From the NCBI RefSeq assembly GCF_001445655.1, contig NZ_LNBE01000003.1:372001-436000 (forward strand): 64,000 nt of DNA. Reading direction: 5' to 3'. Origin of the DNA: Streptomyces roseifaciens. Its GTDB lineage: Bacteria > Actinomycetota > Actinomycetes > Streptomycetales > Streptomycetaceae. The notes under the pieces were generated by a model. It was not told the origin of the DNA. It ran no database searches and saw only the letters and a program-made list of their open reading frames with translations. Each line of letters starts with the position of its first letter. Position 1 is the first letter of the stretch. The position numbers and the translations under genes were made by a program. Of this stretch, positions 41,854 to 49,701 are shown in pieces.

Positions 41854-44054
41854 CCGCCCCGCGCCGCCGCCGCGCGCCCGCACCCGCCCCCCGGGGCCGG
41901 ACGCCCCGGCCCGTCCGCACCCCCACCGTGCTGCAGATGGAGGCGGTGGAGTGCGGTGCCGCCGCGCTGGCCATGGTGCTCGGCCACTACGGCCGCTTCG
42001 TCCCCCTGGAGGAGCTGCGCATCGCGTGCGGCGTCTCGCGCGACGGCTCCCGAGCGAGCAACCTCCTCAAGGCCGCCCGCAGCCACGGGCTGAAGGCCAA
42101 GGGCATGCAGATGGACGTCGGCGCGCTCGCCGGGGTGCGCCCGCCCGCCGTCCTCTTCTGGGAGTTCAACCACTACGTCGTCCACGACGGCACGGGCCGC
42201 CGCTTCGGCCGCCGGGGCGTGTACGTCAACGACCCCGCAAAAGGCCGGCGGTTCGTCCCCATGGACGAGTTCGACGACTCCTTCACCGGCGTCGTCCTCA
42301 CCTTCGAACCCGGCGACGACTTCCGCCGCACCGGCCGCAGACCGGGCGTCACAGGCGCCCTGCCCGCCCGCCTGCGCGGCACCTCCGGCACCCTGCTCGC
42401 CGCCGTGATCTCCAGCCTCCTGCTGGTGGTCGTCGGCGCGGCGGTGCCCGCGCTCAGCCGCACGTACATCGACACGTTCCTGATCGGCGGCCGGACGTCG
42501 CTGCTGGGCGTGCTCTTCGCGTCCATGGCGGGCGCCCTGGTGCTCACCGCGACGCTCACCGCGCTGCAGCAGGCCAACCTGCTGCGCGGGCGCATCATCT
42601 CCTCCACCCTGGGCAGCGCCCGCTTCCTGCGGCACCTGCTACGCCTCCCCGTCACCTTCTACTCCCAGCGCAACCCCGCCGACCTCGTCCAGCGCCTGCA
42701 GTCCAACGACGCGGTCGCCGAGACCCTGGCGCGCGACCTCGCCGCGGCCGGCGTGGACGCGGTCGTCGTCCTGCTCTACGCCGTGCTGCTGTGGACGTAC
42801 GACCCGCAGCTCACCGTCGTCGGCGTGCTGATGGCGCTGCTCAACGTCGTCGCCATGCGCATCGTGGTCCGCGTACGGGCCACCGGGACGCAGAAGCTGC
42901 GCGCCGAGAGCGCCCGGCTCACCAACACCTCCTACAGCGGCCTGACCCTCATCGAGACGATGAAGGCCACCGGCGGCGAGAACGGCTTCTTCCGCCGCTG
43001 GGCCGGCCAGCACGCGGTCACGCTCGACGTGCAGCAGCGGCTCGGCGTGCCCAGCGCGTGGCTGGCGGTCGTCGCGCCCGCGCTGGCCGCGCTCAACAGC
43101 GCCCTGATCCTGATGATCGGCGGCGTGCGCGCGGTGGAGGGCCACCTCTCCGTCGGCCTGCTCGTCGCCTTCCAGGCCCTGGTCACCGGCTTCACCGCGC
43201 CGATCACCCGGCTCAACGGCGTCGCCGGGCGGATCCAGGACTTCGCGGCCGACGTCGCCCGCCTCAAGGACGTCGAGAACTTCCCCGCCGACCCGGTCTA
43301 CTCGCGGCGCGAGGCCCCCGCCGGCACCCGCCGCCTCAAGGGCCACGTGGAGCTGGAGAACGTCACCTTCGGCTACAGCCCCCTCGACGCCCCGCTGCTC
43401 AAGGACTTCTCGCTCTCGGTCGGCCCCGGGCAGCAGATCGCGCTCGTCGGCGGCTCCGGCAGCGGCAAGTCCACCGTCTCCCGGCTCATATCCGGCCTCT
43501 ACGCCCCCTGGGAAGGCGCCATCCGCATCGACGGAATGCGGCTGGAGGACATCCCGCGCGGCGCGCTGGCCGCCTCCGTCTCCTTCGTCGACCAGGACGT
43601 CTTCCTCTTCGAGGGCACCGTGCGCGACAACGTCGCCCTGTGGGACCCGTCGATCACGGACGAGGCCGTCGTCGCAGCCCTGGAGGACGCCGCCGTGTAC
43701 GACGTCGTCGCGCGCCGCCCCGGCGGCATCCACAGCCGCGTCGAGCAGGACGGCCGTAACTTCTCCGGCGGCCAGCGCCAGCGCCTGGAGATCGCCCGGG
43801 CGCTGGTGCGCCGCCCCAGCGTCATGGTCCTGGACGAGGTGACCAGCGCCCTGGACGCGGTCACCGAGCAGACCGTCATGGACAACCTGCGGCGCCGCGG
43901 CTGCGCCTGCGTCGTCATCGCCCACCGGCTGAGCACCGTGCGCGACAGCGACGAGATCGTCGTCCTCGACCGGGGCACGGTCGTGGAACGCGGGCGGCAC
44001 GAGTACCTGGTGGCCGCGCAGGGCACGTACGCGGAACTGGTCAAGGAGCACTGA
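41850..44054 (+). CDS. Peptidase C39-containing ABC transporter (NHLM system ABC1)
   Basis: 734-aa exporter. The N-terminal C39 peptidase has Cys35 (MEAVECGAAA), His108 (EFNHYVV) and Asp128 (VNDPAKG), so it should cut the leader after GG. The six-helix ABC membrane domain spans about residues 170-470. The ATPase domain has GGSGSGKST (Walker A), SGGQRQRLEIARALV (signature) and VLDEVTSALD (Walker B), ending with the H-loop IAHRLST. Architecture equals the NHLM_micro_ABC1 family. It precedes ABC2 by one nt. Confidence 0.94.
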   Translation: MTAPRRRRAPAPAPRGRTPRPVRTPTVLQMEAVECGAAALAMVLGHYGRFVPLEELRIACGVSRDGSRASNLLKAARSHGLKAKGMQMDVGALAGVRPPAVLFWEFNHYVVHDGTGRRFGRRGVYVNDPAKGRRFVPMDEFDDSFTGVVLTFEPGDDFRRTGRRPGVTGALPARLRGTSGTLLAAVISSLLLVVVGAAVPALSRTYIDTFLIGGRTSLLGVLFASMAGALVLTATLTALQQANLLRGRIISSTLGSARFLRHLLRLPVTFYSQRNPADLVQRLQSNDAVAETLARDLAAAGVDAVVVLLYAVLLWTYDPQLTVVGVLMALLNVVAMRIVVRVRATGTQKLRAESARLTNTSYSGLTLIETMKATGGENGFFRRWAGQHAVTLDVQQRLGVPSAWLAVVAPALAALNSALILMIGGVRAVEGHLSVGLLVAFQALVTGFTAPITRLNGVAGRIQDFAADVARLKDVENFPADPVYSRREAPAGTRRLKGHVELENVTFGYSPLDAPLLKDFSLSVGPGQQIALVGGSGSGKSTVSRLISGLYAPWEGAIRIDGMRLEDIPRGALAASVSFVDQDVFLFEGTVRDNVALWDPSITDEAVVAALEDAAVYDVVARRPGGIHSRVEQDGRNFSGGQRQRLEIARALVRRPSVMVLDEVTSALDAVTEQTVMDNLRRRGCACVVIAHRLSTVRDSDEIVVLDRGTVVERGRHEYLVAAQGTYAELVKEH

Positions 44055-44055
44055 G

Positions 44056-46998
44056 GTGACGACTCCGCACCACGCCCACGTCCCGGTCGCCGCCGATCCC
44101 GTGCTGGCCGCCATGGGCGGGCTCGGGACGCCCGTCGACTGCACCGGCCTGCGCAGCCTGTCGCTGGAGGGCCCGCACGTGCTGTGGCTCGTCGAGGACG
44201 GCGAGCTGGACCTGTTCGCCGTCGACGTCGCGCAGGCGGGCCACTGGCACTTCCTGGGCCGGCTGGAGCCGGGCACGCTGCTGCTGGGCCCGGCGGAGGG
44301 CCCGGCGCACACGCTGACCGGCCGCCCGCGGCAGGGCTGCCGGCTGCGCCGCATCGAGCTGGGGGAGCTGTACGCGTATGGCGCGTATGGCGCGTATGGC
44401 GACCAGGGATACGGCACGAACGGCTCGCATGGCTCGTACGGCGATCAGGGGTATGGCGCGTACGGCGCGTACGGCTCGTACGGCGACCAGGGATACGGCT
44501 CGTATGGCTCGTACGGCGCTCCTGAAGGGACGCTGAGCCCCTTGGAGGACGCCTTTGCCCTCGGCGTCGGCCGCGGCCTGCACGTGCTGTATCAGGCGCC
44601 GCTGGAGAACAACAGGACCGGCGCCGCCCGCAGCGGGGCCGACGACGACGTGCTGTGGATGCAGATCGCCCCGGGCAGTGTGCAGTACGGCGCCGCGTAC
44701 GAGGGGTACGCCGCGGGGAGCCTCCTCGTCGACGCGGCGATGTGGCAGGGCATGATCGACCAGCAGTACCGCCTGCTGCACGCCCTCGACCGCTGGATCG
44801 AGCAGCTGGAGCGCGCCCACGAGGACCGTACGGCCGCCGGCATCGAGGCGGGCGAGGCCGCCCGCACCCAGGCGGACCGGACGCTGATCGCTTCCATCGG
44901 CCGCTCCGGCGAGAGGTCCCGGCGCGGCGGGACCGGCGGCGACGACAGTGCGACGTTCGAGGTGTGCCGGCTGGTGGCCGGGGCGGCGGGCATCGCCCTG
45001 TCCGAGCCCGGCGCGGCCTCGCCGGGCCGGACGGACCCCGTCGAGCGCATCGCGCTCGCCTCACGGATCCGCACCCGTACCGTCAGGCTGAGCGGCCGAT
45101 GGTGGCAGGAGGACGGCGGGCCCCTGGTGGCCCGGCGCGCGGGGGACGGGGCACCGGTCGCCCTGCTGTGGCGGCGCGGCCGCTACGAGGCGGTCGACCC
45201 GGCGACCGGCACGCGGGAGCGCGTGGGGAAGGACGCCGAGTCCTCCTTCGAGCCGCGGGCCGTCATGTTCTACCGCCCGCTGCCGGACGTGCCGTTGGGG
45301 CCGCTGGGGCTGGTGCGTTTCAGCGTGCGCGGCACCGGCAGGGACCTGCGCGGCGTCCTGCTGGGCGGCCTGGTCGCCGTCTGCCTGGGCGCACTCGTGC
45401 CCGTCGCCACGGGACGGGTGCTCGGCACGTACGTACCCGCCGCCGAGACCGGCCTCATCGTGCAGACCGCCCTGGGGCTCGTCGTCACGAGCATCGTCTC
45501 GGCGGTCTTCATGCTGCTCCAGAACGTCTCCGTCCTGCGGATGGAGGGCCGTATCGAGGCCACCCTGCAGCCGGCCGTCTGGGACCGGCTGCTGCGGCTG
45601 CCGACGACGTTCTTCACCGGCCGCTCCACCGGCGAACTGGCCGGTGCCGCCATGGGCATCAGCGCCGTCCGCAGGACGCTGTCCGGCATCGGCCCGGTCG
45701 TCCTGCAGGCGGCCACCGTCGGCACAATGAACCTCGTCCTGCTGCTCGTCTACAGCGTGCCGCTGGCGCTGGCCGCCGTCGCCATGCTGACCGTCATCGC
45801 GGCGGTCTTCCTGGGCCTGGGGCTGTGGCAGCTGCGCTGGCAGCGGCAACTGATCAAGCTGAGCAACAAGCTCAACAACCAGGCGTTCCAGACCCTGCGC
45901 GGACTGCCGAAGCTGCGCGTGGCCGCGGCCGAGAGCTTCGCCTACGCCGCCTGGGCGCGGGAGTTCGCCCGCACGCGCGAGCTGCAGCAGCGCATCGGCC
46001 GGCTCAAGAACGTCGTGACGGTGCTCAACGCGGTCTGCCTGCCCCTGTGCACGCTCGTGATGTTCATGCTCCTGGCGGGCCCGGCCCGGGACAGCATGTC
46101 CGCGGGGGACTTCCTCACCTTCAGCACCGCCGTGACGATGCTGCTGTCCTCCGTGACCCAGCTGACTGGCGCCCTCCTGTCGGCCGCCGCCGTCCAGCCG
46201 ATGTTCGAACAGGTCAGGCCGATCCTCCGGGCCGAGGTCGAGGTCCGCGGCTCGAGCGTCCAACCGGGCGAACTGAGCGGCGCCATAGCGGCCAAGAGCC
46301 TGTCCTACCGCTACAGCGCGGACGGCCCGCTCGTCCTCGACGACGTGACCTTCGACGTGCGCCCGGGCGAGTTCGTCGCCGTCGTCGGCGCCAGCGGCTG
46401 CGGCAAGTCGACCCTCCTGCGCCTGCTCATCGGCTTCGACAAGCCCGCCTCCGGCAGCGTCCTCTACGACGGCCAGGACCTCGCCGCCCTCGACCGGCCG
46501 GCTGTCCGCCGCCAGTGCGGCGTCGTCCTCCAGCACGCCCAGCCGTTCTCCGGCTCGATCCTCGACTGCATCCGCGGCGCCGGCGACTTCACCCTGGAAG
46601 AGGCGTGGGAGGCCGCCGCGATGGCGGGCCTCGCCGAGGACATCAAGGCGATGCCCATGGGCATGCACACCATGCTCTCCGACGGCGGCGGCACCGTCTC
46701 CGGCGGCCAGCGCCAACGCCTCATGATCGCCCAGGCCCTCATCCGCAAGCCCCGCGTCCTCTTCCTGGACGAGGCCACGAGCGCACTGGACAACGAGGCC
46801 CAGCGCGTGATCACCGAATCCACCCGCGCCCTACGGGCCACGCGCATAGTGATCGCCCACCGCCTGTCCACGGTCATGGACGCCGACCGCGTCATCGTCA
46901 TGTCGGAAGGCCGCATAACCCAACAGGGCCCACCCACCACCCTCCTGACCGACACAACAGGCCTCTTCCACGAACTGGTCCACCGCCAGCTCGGCTGA
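44056..46998 (+). CDS. NHLM system ABC transporter 2 with Tyr/Gly repeat insertion
   Basis: 980-aa ABC protein without a peptidase domain. The N-terminal about 100 residues resemble a cyclic-nucleotide-binding-like barrel (SLEGPHVLWLVEDGELDLFAV). A tandem repeat of about 50 residues follows, made of YGAYG/YGDQGYG units, then a helical linker, a membrane domain from about residue 435 (GVLLGGLVAVCLGALVPVA), and an ATPase with GASGCGKST, SGGQRQRLMIAQAL and LFLDEATSALD. It matches NHLM_micro_ABC2 apart from the repeat. Probably forms the second half-transporter with ABC1. Confidence 0.92.
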   Translation: MTTPHHAHVPVAADPVLAAMGGLGTPVDCTGLRSLSLEGPHVLWLVEDGELDLFAVDVAQAGHWHFLGRLEPGTLLLGPAEGPAHTLTGRPRQGCRLRRIELGELYAYGAYGAYGDQGYGTNGSHGSYGDQGYGAYGAYGSYGDQGYGSYGSYGAPEGTLSPLEDAFALGVGRGLHVLYQAPLENNRTGAARSGADDDVLWMQIAPGSVQYGAAYEGYAAGSLLVDAAMWQGMIDQQYRLLHALDRWIEQLERAHEDRTAAGIEAGEAARTQADRTLIASIGRSGERSRRGGTGGDDSATFEVCRLVAGAAGIALSEPGAASPGRTDPVERIALASRIRTRTVRLSGRWWQEDGGPLVARRAGDGAPVALLWRRGRYEAVDPATGTRERVGKDAESSFEPRAVMFYRPLPDVPLGPLGLVRFSVRGTGRDLRGVLLGGLVAVCLGALVPVATGRVLGTYVPAAETGLIVQTALGLVVTSIVSAVFMLLQNVSVLRMEGRIEATLQPAVWDRLLRLPTTFFTGRSTGELAGAAMGISAVRRTLSGIGPVVLQAATVGTMNLVLLLVYSVPLALAAVAMLTVIAAVFLGLGLWQLRWQRQLIKLSNKLNNQAFQTLRGLPKLRVAAAESFAYAAWAREFARTRELQQRIGRLKNVVTVLNAVCLPLCTLVMFMLLAGPARDSMSAGDFLTFSTAVTMLLSSVTQLTGALLSAAAVQPMFEQVRPILRAEVEVRGSSVQPGELSGAIAAKSLSYRYSADGPLVLDDVTFDVRPGEFVAVVGASGCGKSTLLRLLIGFDKPASGSVLYDGQDLAALDRPAVRRQCGVVLQHAQPFSGSILDCIRGAGDFTLEEAWEAAAMAGLAEDIKAMPMGMHTMLSDGGGTVSGGQRQRLMIAQALIRKPRVLFLDEATSALDNEAQRVITESTRALRATRIVIAHRLSTVMDADRVIVMSEGRITQQGPPTTLLTDTTGLFHELVHRQLG
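44368..44521 (+). repeat. Tyr/Gly-coding tandem repeat inside ABC2
   Basis: Degenerate 9-nt and 30-nt units (TATGGCGCG, GGCGACCAGGGATACGGC) encode runs like YGAYGAYGDQGYG and YGSYGDQGYG in-frame. Bases 44368-44521 of the gene. Confidence 0.85.
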
Positions 46999-47060
46999 CC
47001 CGGGGCCCGGGGCAGGGGCACCGCCGCCGGGGCCTCAGGCTCTCCCCAGCCAGGGTCGGC

Positions 47061-47327
47061 TCAGCCTATTCCCTCGCGTGCGGCCTTCAGGTCGTCCACG
47101 AAGAACACGTCTTGACGCCACTCCCCGGGCCATGCAGCGAGTACGAGATCTTTCGGTCCCGCCTGCGCCAGCAGGGCCCGCTTGTCAGTGATGCGGGTCG
47201 CTTGGGAGACGACCCCCTGGGCATCGATCCGGATCAGGGTCACGGTCTGTCCGCGCCAGGGGAACCCGGCTTCCACAGAGCTGGTGCGGCGGAGGCTCGA
47301 AGCGTTGAACTCGGCAAATCTCGGCAT
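47061..47327 (-). CDS. Uncharacterised 88-aa protein
   Basis: 88-aa soluble protein (MPRFAEFNASSL... to ...DDLKAAREGIG). Alternating hydrophobic segments GQTVTLIRIDAQGVVSQATRIT and KDLVLAAWPGEWRQDVFFVDD suggest a small alpha/beta fold. I recognise no family. It lies 69 nt downstream of the 630-aa HEPN-like gene on the same strand and may be its partner. The ATG follows an AGG 11 nt away; a start farther upstream (frame open to 47378) is possible. Confidence 0.6.
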   Translation of the reverse strand: MPRFAEFNASSLRRTSSVEAGFPWRGQTVTLIRIDAQGVVSQATRITDKRALLAQAGPKDLVLAAWPGEWRQDVFFVDDLKAAREGIG

Positions 47328-47396
47328 GATGTGCAGCCTACTTTTGCCGTTGAGGGGGTGTGGATCTTTTGCGTACACCAGTGCGCGGCTCGCAGC

Positions 47397-49289
47397 TCAT
47401 GCAGCAGGCCAGGCATCGAACGTCTCGCTCGCGGGAATGCCTGAGAGCCATCGCGCGGCCCAGGTGTCGGCGTTGTCTCGTCTCTTGGCATGCGCTGTTG
47501 CCTGGGACTCGCCTTCGAGCAGCGCACTGAGGCTGTCCATGAGGCCGGTGCCCGCCAGGAAATGGGCGAGCGGTGCGACCGACGCAGCTGCCCCTGGTGT
47601 GACGGGGCCGCCATGCGCGAGTGAATTACGCACAGATCTCAAACGATTGAGGGCACGTGACCAGCGGTCATTGAACTCCTCGTACCAGGCGTGCATGCCT
47701 TCACCTCCCGCTACTCGCCTCGCCAGGCTCTCCGCACGCCGCCGCTGCTTGCTGTGTGTGGGGTAGACCAGCACAAGGTCTGGCAACCTGGAGATAACCT
47801 TGTGTATGTCGGTGTGGAAACCCATACCCTCGTACTGCACCATTTCCCTGCGCAGCGCCTCGGCGGCTTGGCCGACGTCCGGCGTGAAGTGCCTCAGGTC
47901 ATCGCGGGCGTGCCAGGCCACACGCATCAGTGCGTGGGCGATTTGATGCTGGATCCAGGCGTTCTTGTGGAAGTTGTCCAGGTAGACGTACCACTCCTGG
48001 CCCGAGACCCTGCTGGCGAGCAGTTCGAGGATCCTCACGTCCAGGACGACCGCCGGCAGGGAAGGTTGTGCGCTGGAGGCTTTCCACCAGCCGACCGCGT
48101 CGATGACATCGGACAGGTCCGAGTTTGCTCCAGGGAGATGCGGAGCAACACGAGGGGCCATACGATTCAAGCGCTCTGCCGTGGCATCCATTTGGAGGTG
48201 CGGTGTCGCGAAGTCTTCCTCGGCCAGGCGGAATGCCTCGTTGGAAGTGCAGATGCCGTCGACAGCATGGATGTACCCCACGTACATCTCCCAGCCGCGG
48301 AAGTCCTCCGGGAATGTCGCGGCTAGGACCATGGACCGTGCCTGTAGACGCGAGACGGCTGGAGCGTCTGCCGCTGCTACTACGCCGAGATCGACGCGTA
48401 CGAGGACTACGTGCGGTCCCTCCGGAAGCCAGTCCGTGGGGAAGAAGGATTCGGCTTCGGTCACCTCGTGCGGCAGTTGGTCTCGGTGAGGGCCATCCTC
48501 GGTCGCGTTGCCATGAAACCAGTCCCGGTCGTACAGGGTGATGGATCCGAACGTCTGCACCATGCCCGCGATCCGCGCCTTCGCGAAGGCGTGCCACACC
48601 ACGTGATGGGCCCGACGTGGAGGAACTGTCAGCAGTCGCACAGAGAGGTCGAGCCGGGCCTCTTCGGACAGGCCGGCTGATGCCTCGGCATCCTGACGCG
48701 ACAGCGTGCTCAGGTCCGCGACGTCCCCCAGACTGAGCTGAGCCACCCGCACGTCTATCTGCCGGTCGAGTAGGACCCCGGTGATGGAGCGCATCACTTC
48801 TGCGGAACCTCGCTGAGAACGCTTCAGGAGGGCGCGGAGCAAGCCAGTACGCATGCGGATGACCTCGTAGTCCTGGCCGTCTCTGACAGCGGACACGACG
48901 TCCCGCCAAGCGCAGATCAACTGGCCGTCTGAGCAGGCTTCCCGGGCGAGGGAGAGCAGCAGCTGACTCGCCTGTGCCACTTGCTCTTCGGCCCCCGCCG
49001 CAGGCAGGCCCTCCATTGCGGAACGGAAAGTGTCCACCTGGACGGTCAGCCCCTGTCTGTACTCCGGTCCCAGACGGTTGACGCCGTCGTCGAAGTCGTT
49101 CATGGCGGCCTGCCAGTAGAACCGGTGCCGCCTTTCGAAGTCGCGCGAGTCGTCAAGCCAAGACCGGAGCTGGTCCAGCGTCGCCGGGAACGTCAGGTCC
49201 ACTTCTTCCTTTTCGTACCAACGGTCGCGGAGGGCCTCCGTCAGCTCGAAGGTCCACGATGGGTCGACTACGACATCCCCGAAGAACAT
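47397..49289 (-). CDS. 630-aa protein with C-terminal HEPN-like motif
   Basis: Soluble 630-aa protein of unrecognised overall family. Near the C-terminus RSVRNSLAHG (551-560) gives Arg554-x4-His559, the Rx4-6H signature of HEPN nucleases, with helices on both sides (WSRALNRLR, VAPLAHFLAGTGLMDSL). The N-terminal about 250 residues are helical and charged. The middle (HVVLVRVDLGVVAAADAP, FRGWEMYVGYIHAVDGI) has beta-strand character. GC content and codon use are lower than flanking genes, suggesting acquisition. HEPN proteins in such places often serve in phage defence or toxin systems; this is inference. The 88-aa gene follows. Confidence 0.7.
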   Translation of the reverse strand: MFFGDVVVDPSWTFELTEALRDRWYEKEEVDLTFPATLDQLRSWLDDSRDFERRHRFYWQAAMNDFDDGVNRLGPEYRQGLTVQVDTFRSAMEGLPAAGAEEQVAQASQLLLSLAREACSDGQLICAWRDVVSAVRDGQDYEVIRMRTGLLRALLKRSQRGSAEVMRSITGVLLDRQIDVRVAQLSLGDVADLSTLSRQDAEASAGLSEEARLDLSVRLLTVPPRRAHHVVWHAFAKARIAGMVQTFGSITLYDRDWFHGNATEDGPHRDQLPHEVTEAESFFPTDWLPEGPHVVLVRVDLGVVAAADAPAVSRLQARSMVLAATFPEDFRGWEMYVGYIHAVDGICTSNEAFRLAEEDFATPHLQMDATAERLNRMAPRVAPHLPGANSDLSDVIDAVGWWKASSAQPSLPAVVLDVRILELLASRVSGQEWYVYLDNFHKNAWIQHQIAHALMRVAWHARDDLRHFTPDVGQAAEALRREMVQYEGMGFHTDIHKVISRLPDLVLVYPTHSKQRRRAESLARRVAGGEGMHAWYEEFNDRWSRALNRLRSVRNSLAHGGPVTPGAAASVAPLAHFLAGTGLMDSLSALLEGESQATAHAKRRDNADTWAARWLSGIPASETFDAWPAA

Positions 49290-49701
49290 GTGCTTCAGTT
49301 TGCCCCCTTGCAGCCCGGGCCGGTCGCACAGGCGGCTGACACGCAGCTGGAGATTGCTGCACTCAGGCCCGGAGCGGGACTGCGTCGAGGGTGGACGAGC
49401 GTATGGACCACGCCGACGGCCTCATCTCCGCGCTCTACGCTGCGTCACCTCCGGGATGTGCAAGCACCTCGGGTCTTGCGTCGCAAGGATGCCGTGCCTT
49501 GAGGTACTGGAGCATGCCGAGAGATTCAGCCCTGAGGACTCCCGTGACGCCAAGGGCCGACCTTCATGCCAGGTAAGCCGGAGGCGGTTTCGGCCATTCC
49601 CGAGCCAACCAGCGCATTTGCGCAAATTATCGTGTTTGCGGTCTGGCGGTTCTTGCTGTCCGCAGTGAAGATGCCCGCTTGTCGGCGAACGGGGGAGCGG
49701 G
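49290..49701. other. Divergent intergenic region in accessory island
   Basis: 412 nt between the HEPN-like gene and the membrane protein gene. Long apparent ORFs lack starts with SDs. An AT-rich patch around 49605-49645 holds the palindrome GCGCATTTGCGC overlapping TTTGCGCAAA and is the best candidate for promoters or an operator. Confidence 0.55.
49612..49626. promoter_or_regulatory. Overlapping palindromes in an AT-rich patch
   Basis: GCGCA-TT-TGCGC (49612-49623) overlaps the perfect 10-bp palindrome TTTGCGCAAA (49617-49626). It is 76 nt before the ATG of the membrane protein gene. Confidence 0.45.
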
